From Lepidonotus clava (Eukaryota; Annelida; Polychaeta; Phyllodocida; Polynoidae): a stretch of DNA of 64,000 nucleotides. Location: assembly GCA_936440205.1 (NCBI GenBank), contig OW387149.1, forward strand, positions 26,613,151-26,677,150. The letters are read 5' to 3'. Shown here in pieces: positions 1 through 10,659 of the stretch. The notes beneath the pieces are model-generated. The model saw nothing but the letters and a program-made list of their open reading frames with translations. It was not told where the DNA came from and made no database searches. The translations under genes and the position numbers were made by a program. Positions within the stretch are counted from its first letter, which is position 1, and every line of letters starts with the position of its first letter.

Positions 1-55
1 ACACATTCTTCCCAGGAGGCTCCCAAAGGAACCCCCAACCCAGATCCCCACGGAG
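1..55 (-). repeat. End fragment of a family C SINE-type repeat
   Basis: The first 55 bases match the conserved outer end of the family C repeats seen near 27.4, 27.9 and 31.7 kb (CATTCTTCCCAGGAGGCTCC followed by a GATCCCCACGG end). The rest of the copy lies outside the window or has been lost. Confidence 0.6.
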
Positions 56-316
56 GAATGTCCCTGGATACCATATGGGAGGAGTCATATGAATTCATCA
101 ATTTCAGAGATCAAAATCTACCATAAAGAAGACAGTCAGAGATGTGAAAAAGCTCTGTGACTATCTGGAAGCTCAAGGCCTGGGCTGAAGCCCTGAGCTT
201 CTCTACCCATCTCCACCTTTGTGTTTTTGAGGGACTTAAAAAAGTGAGACAACACTAACCATGAACTTAATACTAAATTTAACAAGGAGGCTGCCGAACT
301 GAAGAAATCACCCGAA

Positions 317-684
317 GTGGCCCTGTGGACCAGTGTCCCACCCACCCTTTGCCCCGCTGAGTACCAGAACAAGAATCCAAATGCTCCGAATGCACTGTAC
401 AGTGATGTGATCAACACCAGCAGGCAGAATAACAGTCCGACTCCAGTCAGCCCTCTGAGCACCCTGGACCAAACATGCCAGCAAAACCAGATTTTTTCAA
501 CACCCTGGGGCCAGCTAGCCCCCAGCACCAAACCAGGGGGAATGGACGCCGCCGCCCATACAACCAGCAGGTCACACAACAGGACCAACAGCAGCCTTTC
601 CAACGCCACGACCAACAGCCGGTGAACCCCAGGTGGCACCCCCGACGGGGGAACCCCTCATACCGGGGAACCAGTCAGAACTAA
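317..684 (+). pseudogene. Coding-like relic, N/Q/P-rich, unassigned
   Basis: Two overlapping short frames (317-625 and 475-684) are rich in Asn, Gln, Pro and Arg and end in an RGG/RRG-like basic patch. The composition resembles the disordered tail of a nucleic-acid-binding or mobile-element ORF1 protein. There is no recognisable domain and the upstream part (60-310) is broken in all frames. The flanks are repeats, which favours a mobile-element relic over a host exon. I do not recognise the family. Confidence 0.2.
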
Positions 685-1013
685 CAGAACCCCAACAGCG
701 ATGTGATGAACATGTTATGCCACATTGTTGAGCATTATCAGTAACTGAACAACAGTTCTCATCACCACACTAGAACCCGATCCCGCCCACCGACTCAGAT
801 TCTTGGGTTGACTCTGTTCAAGGAGATTCTCCCTATCTAGGAGTTCTGCTCTTTTGAGTGCTTAAGCTTGCTCGTTATGGGCACCGATCACACACTTGAT
901 ACAGTAACCCCTGGTACAGGTAAGTTCTATCTGATTGTTACACACAACCCCTTGAATCCCCCTATCAAGAACATAGTAACTGAAAACTGGAACTCTTAAA
1001 ATCCAAAAATCCA

Positions 1014-1302
1014 GTGAGTGAGTGTTGGGTGTTTTACACCATACTGACAGCCAGGGTCATTTTCACAGCGAAAACCAGTTGGGACTAATTGTCTTTGGTC
1101 ATCGAATCTATGAGATGAAGGTGACAGGGCAGGCAAACAGCAGGGGATCAAAACCTGCAAATCATTTTTGCTGTACCTCATCCCTTAGTGAACCACAGCA
1201 CCAACCAGCAATGGAACCCAAAGAACCATTTGGTCAGTGCTGGGTCCCCCTATCGTCGCTTTCTACGATCAGCAGGGGCTACTGGGGGCCTATTCTTAAC
1301 CT
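1014..1302 (-). repeat. Family A SINE-like repeat, copy 1
   Basis: A ~290-bp unit starting on the plus strand with GTGAGTGAGTGTTGGGTGTT and ending near CTACTGGGGGCCTATTCTTA. On the minus strand it has a box-B-like GGTTCAATTCC (as in tRNA-derived SINEs) and a tail of CACT repeats, a 3' end style typical of molluscan SINEs. It recurs about ten times in the first 10.7 kb. Confidence 0.75.
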
Positions 1303-1427
1303 CTCTTAAAATCCAAAACAACCCGCCACTTAGTGAATGTAGTTTTTGGTTTGCGTCACAGTAAAAACCTCTCGGCCCAATGGGTTTAAGCATCCACATC
1401 GACCAAACAGAACAGAACCCCATCCAT

Positions 1428-1793
1428 AGAGTGAGCAATGAGTAATGGATGCTTAAAGCTGTTTCGACAACTAAGGTCATATTCATGGCAAAAACAGGTT
1501 GGAACAAATTCTGTCTTTGGTGATTGGATCTATGAGATGAAGGTGACAGGGGATCAAAACCTGCAAATCATTTTTGCTGTACCTCATCCCTTAGTGAACC
1601 AAGCACCAACTGGGAATTGAACCCAAAGAACCAATTGGTCAGTGTTGGGTCCCCCCCCTATCGCCACCTCATACGATCAGCAGGAGCTACTGGGGTCCTA
1701 CATTCTTCCCTGGAACCCCCATGGGGTCGCCTTGTATGATCAGCAGGATCTACTGGGGGCCTATAATTTTCCCCCAAACCCCAACAGGGTCCC
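1428..1793 (-). repeat. Family A SINE-like repeat, copy 2 plus a duplicated end
   Basis: A diverged family A copy (1428-1727) is followed directly by a second copy of its outer end (1728-1793, again TATGATCAGCAGG...CTACTGGGGGCC). This suggests a partial tandem duplication or two nested insertions. Confidence 0.65.
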
Positions 1794-1799
1794 ACAACA

Positions 1800-3160
1800 A
1801 CAGGTGACGGGCAACATTGTAGATGGGATTGATGTGGAGCCAGTGCCTGTGAGTGTAAAATGAAATGAATATTTGCATCCTTGCTTAAAGATAATAATTC
1901 AAAGGATATATAGTGTCTCCATTCCAAGTTTCAGAATTTTCCCAATAAATATCAAGTATTTGAGAGCTAATCTAAATTGTTGTTGTGGGACCCTGCAGGT
2001 CGGACGCTTGTAGGCAAGTCCATCAAGTCCCCGCCCCAGAAGACCCTGAAGTAAACATTTTTTTCAAAAGGAAAAAAACTAACAAATCTGCCACAGTTAT
2101 AATTTTCTATCAGACGGGGCAAAGCGTCCAGCCTCCTCGCAGATACAACCTTGAATGAGCGGGACGTGGCCCGCCAACCACCTGCGTGACGTCATCCAGT
2201 GACATCACGACGTCCCAGTGATGTCATGACATCACTGGGGTTCTCCCAAATTGCATGAATGTGTCCATGCACCTGCCTAGTAACAGAGGGTTAGGGAAAG
2301 AGTCCCTCTCAGGAGGGGGAGGTGATTCAAAGTTTCGCCAGTAAGGCTCATCAGGTATCATAGAGCGAGAGGTGTGTGCAAGGTGATCCACAGATGTGGA
2401 TACTTGGTAAGAAGTTATAATTATAATTTATAAGTTATAATTTTCTATGTTGTCTAACGATTACTTTGTGTGAATTGTTTGTTGGGGTAGTTCAATGTCC
2501 GGTCAACCACACAGGGTCCTTTCCAGACTGCATTCTGTTTGAATTTCACAACTTTAGAAGCATTATTAACCCTTTCACACCACCATTGTACCTAAGGCAT
2601 CGCAAACGTGTATGTATCAGGCACTGCCAGGCCTAGACAACAGTTGCCTCAGGGATTCATTTCAGTGTTTTATTTTGGAATGGCTGTTAAAATGCCCCCA
2701 AAAATAGCTAGAGCCTTCCGGTTTTCTAACAGAATAAAGAAATTAAGCAAATAAAGAAGTTTTAGTGGAATTTTTTTTGTGTTGCTATGGCAACAGGCTG
2801 AAAATTGCTGAGGAACACCAGGAATGCCCTGACGGGACCTGTCTGTGCATCACCTAGCGGCTCAGTGCCTCAATGAGCCGTTCCGTGCATCACCCAGCAT
2901 GGAAGTGGACAGTTCAGATGATGAATTCTGGGCTAGTGGGCAATTGGGAAGATGATTTACCAATAGCTACATTGAGACTGCTGCAAGGAGGAACTCTGCA
3001 GCACCCGTGGAAAGGGTAGAGAGCAGCAACCCAAGCGTTTCTGACAATGAGTCTTAAGACACGTCTCCATGATGATGCAACCACTGGGAATCGCCACTGG
3101 ATACAGATCGGTGAGAACATTAGCAAGCCTGACCCTAGGATCCCCTACACTGAAACCCCT
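1800..3160. other. Intergenic, no gene seen
   Basis: No coding pattern is supported. Around 2185-2240 there is a cluster of CRE-like palindromes (TGACGTCA and repeated TGATGTCA/TGACATCA), themselves arranged as an inverted repeat. At 2477-2530 there is a truncated family B fragment (GTTTGTTGGGGTAGTTCAAT). The rest looks unique. Confidence 0.5.
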
Positions 3161-3332
3161 GGAGTGTGTGAGTAAGTGTTGGGTGTTCATCCCTTAGTGA
3201 ACCAAGCACTAACCGGGAATTGAACCCAAGAACTACTTGGTCAGTGCCAGGTTCCCCCAATCGGCGCCTTCTACGATCAGCAGGGGCTACTAGAGGGCTA
3301 TTCTTTTTTTTTTTTTTTTTTTTTTTTTTTTG
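3161..3332 (-). repeat. Family A repeat, copy 3, internally deleted, ending in poly-T
   Basis: Both ends of family A are present but about 160 bp of its middle is missing: GTGTTGGGTGTTCATCCCTTAG jumps from the start to the late part of the consensus. A run of about 28 T follows on the plus strand. Confidence 0.65.
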
Positions 3333-3698
3333 GAGTGATGACATCACTATTATGTCATCAGATGCCATTGCTATAGCAACGGTAGCTGACAGAACATTTT
3401 TTGTTCATTCAAGGTAGCATCTTCGCAGAGAGTAGTTCATTGACACCTCGTCTCAACAATAGAGGCCTATTCTTACCTGGAACCTCACAGGGTGAAACCC
3501 CTGGAATAACTGACAAAGTGGACACCACCTAATCAATCTCCTACAGTGATTTCCTCAAGCTCTTAGTCTTCCTAGAGTTCCTGGCGATTCTTTATGCTCA
3601 GACCAATGCCTATGCTAACCGCCATGGGGCCGATGTCCCCAACATGGCCAGGAGGTGGCCCAGTAAGGGCCTCTGGCAGTCATTGGGCCCCCCTCCAG

Positions 3699-4280
3699 AG
3701 AGTAAGTGAGTATTGGGTGTTTTAAGCCGTACCAACAGCCAAGGTCATTTTCATGGCCAAAACCAGTTGGGACGAATTGTCTTTGGTGATCGTATCTATG
3801 AGATGAAGATGACAGGGCGGGCAAACAGCAGGCGATCAAAACCTGGAAATCATTTTTGCTGTACCTCATCCCTTACTGAACCAAGGACCAACTGGGAATT
3901 GAACCCAAAGAACCACTGGGTCAATGCTCGGTACCCCCTATCGTCACCTCATACAATCAGCAGGGGCTACTGGGGGCCTATTCTTACCCAAACCCCCATG
4001 GGGACCATCGAGTGAGTGAGTGTTGGGTGATTTATTCCGTACTGACAGCCAGGGTAATTTACAGAGCGAAAAAAAGTTGGGACTAATTCTGTCTTTGGTG
4101 ATTGTATCTATGAGATAAAGGTGACAGGGCAGGCAAACTGCAGCAGGGGATCAATACCGGGAAACCATTTTTACTGTACCTCATCCTTAAGTGAACCCAG
4201 CACCAACCAGGAATGGAACACAAAGAACCACTTGGCCAGTGAGTGAATGAGTGTTTTATGCCATACCATCAGCCAGGGTC
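3699..4280 (-). repeat. Family A repeats, copies 4-6 in tandem
   Basis: One near-complete copy (3699-4003), a second lacking its outer end (4009-4218), and a third short fragment (4219-4280) lie head to tail, all in the same orientation. Each begins with the GAGTGAGTGAGTG run. The GAGT microsatellite end probably served as the junction. Confidence 0.7.
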
Positions 4281-4573
4281 ATTTTTCGGGCATAAGCATT
4301 CGAGCTGGTGATAAATTTTATCCCCAGTGAGTATGCTGCCTTATCCCACCATCTGAATGTAGTTTTCATTTTATTATCTGTCGAATTTTGTCTTTAAATG
4401 CAAAAAAACACCTCTAAAGTCTCCGAAACGTCCTGGTAACGACGGGCGGGAATAGTAAATAGGCAAATGTTATCCCATTGTCTCTGGGCCAATCTTTGAT
4501 ACTACAAGCCCTCCCATTGGCTAATTAAAACGTTCTGGTGACGTCATACTACGTCATGTCTTTGGCAGGCAAC
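4281..4573 (+). promoter_or_regulatory. Promoter-like stretch upstream of the Crypton relic
   Basis: Unique sequence with CCCATTGGCTAATTA (CCAAT-type) near 4505 and two CRE-like sites (GTGACGTCATACTACGTCA) within 70 bp of the relic ATG at 4574. The placement suits an old promoter. No TATA box is visible. Confidence 0.3.
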
Positions 4574-6010
4574 ATGGAGGAGAGAAATTTTCAAATAATT
4601 TAGAGCCAGTGGGAAATAGACGAAAATGTGCTTAAAAACATCCTGGAATATGTTCCCGACGGACAGGTACAGGTCCCCCCTGATATCACTTGCAATATAA
4701 AAGATCTACAGAACTACATAATGCGCAAAAAAAATGTTGCTGGGAAGCGGCAGCTTTCCAGAAGTGGCTAGACGAGCAAGGAGAAGTGGATAAGATGCAA
4801 AACATCCATGCAAGTTGCCTAACATGTTGCTGGGATCCTACTTGCTTAGTAAGAAAAAACTAAATGCTGATGATCATGAGCCCTCTTCCCTTGCCGGGAC
4901 ATTTTCAAGTACAAAAAAGTTCTTGGAACAAGAGAACTACCCCACACCATTGATTGGTACTGATGACTTCAAGACTGCTAGAGACGTCCTGGCCTAAAAA
5001 AAAAGAACTCAAGGCTAAGGGCTAAACTCCACTACTGCTAGGCCTAGATCTACATGGCAACTTATCAAGAGCCACGCCCCCTGACGTTTTTTCTCCAGAA
5101 TTCTTTACTGAAACGTCCACACCCCTTAGTGTCTGACAGTAGTATTTCAATATGGTAACTTATCAAGTGCCACGCCCCCCTCACGATTTTAACATCTTTT
5201 TTTACAGACTATTTTTACTGAAATGTCCACACCCCTCCTAATCAGTAACATTTTTATATTCCACAGGCTGAAGATATTACAGATGAAATTAATGGAGGAG
5301 CAGCTGAGGGGCTCAGGGACCATTGGTGAACATTCCCCATCAGCTGTCAGGACCATCCTTTGGTATCTAACTACAAAGCATATAGGCCTAAGGGGCAGAA
5401 ATGAGGCCCGGCAGCTGCAATAGGGAGACCTGATGAAGAAGTAAGATGGTGAGGGTGAAGTGTACCTAGAGTTCTCAGAAAGGGCAACCAAGACCAGATT
5501 TACAGGGGATGAGGCCTGGGCAGTCAGGCCCAAAATGTGGCAAAATAAGGAGGACCCAACCAGATGACCACTGAGACTGCTTCAGATCTATGAGACCCAT
5601 AGGCCCTTCTGTATGCTGTACAACGATTCCCCTTTCTACCTTGTCATTAATGCCAAAAGAAGATCCCAAGCATGGTTTAACAAGCAGGCCATGGGAGTCA
5701 ATGACAAATTCATGCCAATTGCTGCCAGCATTGCCAAAATTCCTGGCAAAAAATTACCAACCATTCACTCAGGAGGACTGTCCTGACTGAATTGCTGCAA
5801 GCAGGGGTCCCGCCTAACATTGTCATCCAGCTGTCAGGGCACAAAAACTTTCAATCCCTGAACAGCTACTTCACTGCCTCAGGCAGACAATATAAGACAA
5901 TGTATCACATTCTGAGTGGGCAGAAGTGGGCAGAAGAAAACATTTTATTCCCTTCCCCTCAGGTACAGACGACAGCCAAGGAGCTCATTGCAGCACACGA
6001 ATCAGTAAGT
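4574..6010 (+). pseudogene. Crypton / DUF3504-type tyrosine recombinase, decayed
   Basis: Fragments in several plus-strand frames follow the order of a Crypton (DUF3504) tyrosine recombinase. An N-terminal stretch comes first (4574-4770). A core-binding part follows at about 4815-5000 (EPSSLAGTFSSTKKFLEQEN). An early catalytic part at about 5280-5420 contains GLRGRNEARQL, whose RxxR-type Arg is expected there. A middle part with PFYLVINAK, WFNKQAMGVN lies at 5460-5760. The last part, with AGVPPNIVIQLSGHKNFQSL, carries the HxxR/SGH-type box (5795-5890). Stops and frame changes lie between the parts, so it is dead. A ~105-bp duplication (5055-5150 and 5156-5262; shared ACTTATCAAG and CCACGCCCC) lies inside. 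Host genes of this family exist in animals, but the decay and repeat context point to a transposon copy. Confidence 0.65.
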
Positions 6011-6048
6011 CTGTGGTATAATCCATGTGATAATCCGTGGGATATTTG

Positions 6049-6293
6049 TTTGTTTGTTTGTTGGGTTAGTTTAATGTCCGGGTTCTTTTACCAGACTGCA
6101 CAATGTAGAGCTTTTTAGGTAGTTTTACGCCACAAGGGCGGTGACCGAATCTATGTTATGATTTAGGAGAAACCTGCCACCAGGTGCGATACCCTACTCT
6201 TTTCGAAGAGTGGCAAGGGGCCTTTCATGTGCAATGTTCCCTAGAAAGCACACCACACACCCAGCCTTTGATGACCCTGTCGGGAGCGCAGGG
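6049..6293 (-). repeat. Family B repeat, copy with both ends
   Basis: Starts on the plus strand with GTTTGTTTGTTGGGTTAG and ends at GACCCTGTCGGGAGCGCAGG. Read on the minus strand it ends in an AACAAACAAAC tail shared with family C, so both families probably used the same reverse transcriptase partner. Confidence 0.7.
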
Positions 6294-6636
6294 TGATATA
6301 TACATTCCTGAATGCGGATGGGTTAGTTGCATTCTTCTTGTTATTGCATAGTTCCAAGATAACCCCATGTTTACTTTGAGACCATGATGGGTTCCTAGGC
6401 AGTTTTATTTCTCGCACAATATTCAAAGGTATCTCTGCTTCTCTGATCAAGGATTAAGCAAAGGTAGAGAATGGATTGGCCACATTTTGATTCACCAGGA
6501 ACAGCTTGCTGTTATGTCCCTGGAATATGGTGCGGTGTGTGGGGTTTCTCTTATCAGCTTTGACCTTTATTGCATATTGCAAAGACAATTTTTCCCGCCT
6601 TAAAGGTAAAGGAGGAACATTGGCTGAAGAACTTTA
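6294..6636. other. Unique intergenic sequence, no gene seen
   Basis: No coding pattern is supported. A donor-like TTTAG/GTAAAC at about 6636 matches another at about 7471, at the start of a duplicated block described separately. Confidence 0.35.
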
Positions 6637-7512
6637 GGTAAACATGGATTTAAAAGAATTTTTTTTAATTGGAATTCTGGCATGGTAGTCATATTCCAAG
6701 ATATCTCAAGTACATTATTAATGAATTCCAGAATTTTTGAACTGTTAGTAAGGGTATATATATGTGACCAGACGAGGGGAAAGGGTACTCCACGTGGGAT
6801 TGGCCAGTAGACTGATATTGTAGAGCATGTTCTTAACTTTCAAATGATATCAAGCATGTCCAAATCCGATAATTATTAAGAAAGTTAGGGACCCTTAAAC
6901 CTTACAGTATAGGGAAACTGGCAAATGAGCAAAAGCTTAAGTTTCTTGTATTTATTGATATTTTGCATAAATTATCATTAATTATCATAATTGTGAGTAA
7001 ATATTTAAAAACACATTCTATCATATTTTTTTTAACCAGAAATGATAAATGTATTCTGTTTTCAATGTAGAGACCTGAAAATGATAGTTTCTCATATTTA
7101 CACAATTCTATGAAAATCTCATGAATTCCAGTTTCCATGGCAATCAAATAGAACAAATTAAATGAATTATCCATTTAAAAAGTTCCACTGACATTCAAAA
7201 TATGGAAAGATTCCATCATGATGGAATGTTTTGGGTATGGGAAAGTAATTCTACACAAAAATTTGGTTTAAGACAAAATTATCACTATTTTTTCATAAAT
7301 CTACTCATATCTCCCTAAATATTAGATCTAGGATAGCAAATATAGGAACCTCAGAGAACCCTTTCCCCACGGCTGGGCACAATATGATTTATTCCAGCCC
7401 CTGCTCCTGTACGGCCCACCAATTGGTTCACGCCCGGCCCTGACCCACCGCAACCTCCAGAGCTGAGGACCCCCAGGTAAACATGAATTTTTTTCCTGGA
7501 TTTTTTTCAGCT

Positions 7513-7917
7513 TGTTTGTTTGTTTGTTGGGGTAGTTTAACATCTGGCCAATCCTCATGGGTTCTTTCCAGACTGCACAAGGTAATGCTTTTCAGCTTAT
7601 GGGTGATCATATCTATGATATGATTTAGAAAAAACCTGCCACCGGGTGCAATCGGGGCCTTCCATTAAGTATGTACGCACCAAGGGGGGGTCTAAACATT
7701 TTGACAATTTGTGTACATACCTGTACAAATGCAATGCGTATTTTACCCAAAGGGGGGGGGGGGGGGTCTAAAATCTTTGAAAATTTGCGTACATACTAAA
7801 TGGAAGGCCCCATACCCTACTTGTTTCTAAGAGTGGCAAAGGGTCTTTTATGTGCAATGTCCCATAGAAAGGACACAACACACCCGGCCTTTGATGACCC
7901 TGTCAGGAGCACAGGGT
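7513..7917 (-). repeat. Family B repeat interrupted by a MITE
   Basis: A full-length family B copy whose middle (after ...CCGGGTGCAAT) is split by the 158-bp palindromic element at 7654-7811, then resumes at ATACCCTACTTG. Confidence 0.7.
7654..7811. mobile_element. MITE with ~24-bp terminal inverted repeats
   Basis: Begins GGGGCCTTCCATTAAGTATG and ends with its reverse complement (CATACTAAATGGAAGGCCCC). It holds two poly-G runs in its middle and no coding sequence. It splits a family B repeat, which dates it as younger than that copy. Similar GGGGCC-TCCAT termini are widespread in invertebrate MITEs. Confidence 0.75.
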
Positions 7918-8239
7918 TTCAAACATCTGCCATGGTAAGCCTTTTTTGAAATATCTCAGTTATATTATGTATGAATTCCAGAATTTTTGAACCGCTAATA
8001 AGGGACACATGATTTATTTCACCCAATCTTATTCCGCCCCTGCACCTTTTCAACGACAGCCTACAGCTACCCTTGGCCGCCCACCATCCCTGCCCAAAAG
8101 CAACCTATCAGAGGATGGTGCCTTTGAATTGGGTTTAGAGATACCAAGGTCCTGACTGTTCCTCCCCACCCTGCCGCCCTTCCTCCAGTTGTCATCCAGC
8201 CTGAGACCCAATGTCCCGCTGCTCGCCGCCCCTCCAAGA

Positions 8240-8541
8240 GGAGTGAGTGAGTGAGTGTTGGGTGTTTTAAGGCGTACCAACAGCTAGGGGAAAACCAGTT
8301 GGGACGAATTCTGTATTTGGTGATCGAATCTATGAATTGAGGGTGACAGGGCAGGCAAAAAGCAGGGGGTCAAAACCTGGAAATCATTTTTGCTGTACCT
8401 CGTCCCTTAGTGGACCAAGCACTAACCGGGAATTGAACCCAAAGAACCACTTGGTCAGTGCAGGGTCCCCCCTATCATCACCTTATACAATCAGCAGGGC
8501 TACTGGGGGCATATTCTTACCCGGAACCCCCGTGGGGTGGG
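8240..8541 (-). repeat. Family A SINE-like repeat, copy 7
   Basis: Near-complete copy with GAGTGAGTGAGTGAGTG at one end and GGAACCCCCGTGGGGTGGG at the other. Confidence 0.75.
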
Positions 8542-8708
8542 GGAGTGAGTGAGGGACGTTTTTTTTTTTTATTGGCAAAACTATCTCGTTATAAAACGCT
8601 TTTCAGATAGTAGAAATAGTGTTAGTTACAATATTATGTATTAGTACACATAATTGATGATAATGATGATGTTGATATGTTCTGCTAATTTTGACCAAAT
8701 ATTGTCAC

Positions 8709-8967
8709 CACACTTGACAGCCAGGGTCATTTTCACAGCAAAAAACAGGTTGGGACGATTTCTGTCTTTGGAGATTGTATCTATGACATTAAGGTGACAG
8801 GGCAGGCAAACAGCAAGGGACCAAAACCCAGAAAACATTTTTGCTGTACCTCATCTCTTAATGAACCCAGACGTCAACAGGCAATTGAACCAAAAGAACC
8901 ATTTGGTCAGTGCTGGGTCCCCCCTATTCTCGCCTCTTACGATCAGCATGGGCTACTGGGGACCTAA
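8709..8967 (-). repeat. Family A SINE-like repeat, copy 8, truncated
   Basis: Starts inside the consensus (TGACAGCCAGGGTCATTTTC) without the GAGT tail and runs to the CTACTGGGG end. Confidence 0.7.
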
Positions 8968-9374
8968 TTTTCTTCTCAGGAGCAGAAGCTCCACCCCGGT
9001 ACCCTGACAGGGTGGTGGGGACAGGAAGATGCTACTCAAAATGCTTGGTTGATTATGCTGTTAGCCTGATCCTGACACTAAGATGACCATTTTTGACTCA
9101 GACCCTTAGGTGGTTGCATTAGAGTTTTCTACTGTATCAAAATACTTTCCAAGATTTGTATGGGAATTGTCTATTATGTAGGCTCCTCAAGTCTTTACTT
9201 TACAAGATAACAATATCTCATAGTGACTCAGGTCTTACATCTTCCTATACTTGCAGCTTCCATGATAACACCCGAAAGTATCAGGTCATATCTAGACGGA
9301 GAGAGAGTGAAAGATGCATTGTTTTTCCTCAAACATCCCGAAAAGTGTGATGCCTCAGCTCGTGCCATTGTAAT
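8968..9374. other. Unique intergenic sequence, no gene seen
   Basis: A 64-codon frame (9156-9350) has no recognisable features and is likely chance. No repeats are evident. Confidence 0.35.
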
Positions 9375-9612
9375 TTTGTTTGTTGGGTTAGTTTAACGTC
9401 CAGCCAACCCTTTAAGGTTCTTTTACCAGACTACACAAGGTAATGCTTTTCAGCTTAAGGGTGATCGTATCTATGATTTGGTTTAGGAGAAACCCACCAC
9501 CAGGTGCAATACCCTACTTGTTTCGAAGAGTTGCAAGGACTCTTTCATGTGCACTGTCCCATAGAAAGGACACAACACACCCGGCCTTTGATGACCCTGT
9601 TGGGAGCACAGG
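9375..9612 (-). repeat. Family B repeat, complete copy
   Basis: Runs from TTGTTTGTTGGGTTAGTTTA to GTTGGGAGCACAGGG and is uninterrupted, so it is the best local reference for the family (about 238 bp). Confidence 0.75.
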
Positions 9613-9615
9613 GAG

Positions 9616-9918
9616 AGAGTGAGTAAGTGTTGGGTGTTTTACGGTGTACTGACAGCCAGGGTCATTTTCACAGCAAAAACAAGTTGGGACAAATTCTGTC
9701 TTTGGTGATTGAATTAATGAGATGAAGGTGACAGGGCAGGCAAACAGCAGGGAATCAAAACCTGCAAATCATTGTTGCTGTACCTCATCCCTTGGTGAAC
9801 CCAGCACTGACAGGGAATTGAACCCAAAGAACCACTTGGTCAGTGCAGGGTCCCCCCTATCGTCACCTCGTACGATCAGCAGGGGCTACTAAGGGCCTAT
9901 TCTTACCCGGACCCCCGT
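9616..9918 (-). repeat. Family A SINE-like repeat, copy 9
   Basis: Complete copy lying three bases from the end of the family B copy. A box-B-like motif is on the minus strand at about 9815. Confidence 0.75.
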
Positions 9919-10147
9919 GAGGCGCAGTGGGCAGCGATAAAATTGTTGCACTACTGTGGTGTCACTAGTATGGGTGATGTCATAAAAGTGGCTATTGAAT
10001 TGATTTGAGAATTTAGACCACTTAATCAAGTCTGTAAGATTGATAGAGCTATCCAGCACGGGACAAAACCTATTTAAGCACTTCTGCTGCTTCTAAACTA
10101 TAGAGAAGTGAATGCATATATGCAGTAAGAATTGCCTTTTCTGTAGC

Positions 10148-10208
10148 TTTCTTTGTTTGTTGGGGTAGTTTAACGTCCAGTCAACCCTTCTGGGTTCTTT
10201 CCAGACTA
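10148..10208 (-). repeat. Family B repeat fragment
   Basis: Only the tail part is present (TTTGTTTGTTGGGGTAGTTT to TTTCCAGACTA), which is the 5'-truncation expected of target-primed insertion when read on the minus strand. Confidence 0.6.
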
Positions 10209-10317
10209 AGAGAAGAGACCATACTAGGCTTTGGGCACAGGTCGTATGGTAAAGGTATTCCCCTGTGAGGCCACAGACAGCCTGCCTACCCCTAAATTAT
10301 TTTTTCACTGGCTGGAA

Positions 10318-10658
10318 GAGTGAGTGAGTGCTGTATGTTTTACGCCATACTGACAGCCAAGGTTATTTTCATGGCAACAACAAGTTGGGACGAATTCTGA
10401 CTTTTCAGACATGTGTTTTGAATTGGTCAGTCTTGGTGATTGTATCTATGAGATGAAGGTGACAGGGCGGGCAAACAGCAGGGGATCAAAACCTGGAAAT
10501 CATTTTTGCTATACCTCATCCCTTAGTGAACCCAGCACCAACCGGTAATTGAACCCAAAGAACCACTTGGTCAGTGCTTGATCCCCCCTATTGTCACCTT
10601 ATACAATCAGCATGGGCTACTAGGGGCCTATATTCTTCCCCGGAACCCCCAAGGGGTG
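10318..10658 (-). repeat. Family A SINE-like repeat, copy 10, with a small insertion
   Basis: Full-length copy carrying an extra ~35 bp near 10400-10432 between GACGAATTCTG and GGTGATTG. Confidence 0.7.
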
Positions 10659-10659
10659 G

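Larger units (their letters stand above)
6637..8250 (+). repeat. Diverged duplicated block with proline-rich exon-like ends
   Basis: Two stretches share ordered landmarks. Each begins with GGTAAACATG (6637 and 7472). Each then contains GAATTCCAGAATTTTTGAAC (about 6722 and 7973). Each ends with ATGATTTATT followed by a C-rich, proline-coding stretch (about 7386-7471 and 8010-8250). The first C-rich stretch stays open in one frame (PAPVRPTNWFTPGPDPPQPP) up to a donor-like CCAG/GTAAAC. The second is open as PAPFQRQPTATLGRPP. This may be exon duplication in a host gene or a captured segment. No start, acceptor or domain is certain. Confidence 0.25.

Noticed and set aside
3220-3417. Frame containing a poly-Phe or poly-Lys run
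   Set aside because: It is translation of a 28-base T run at the end of a repeat.
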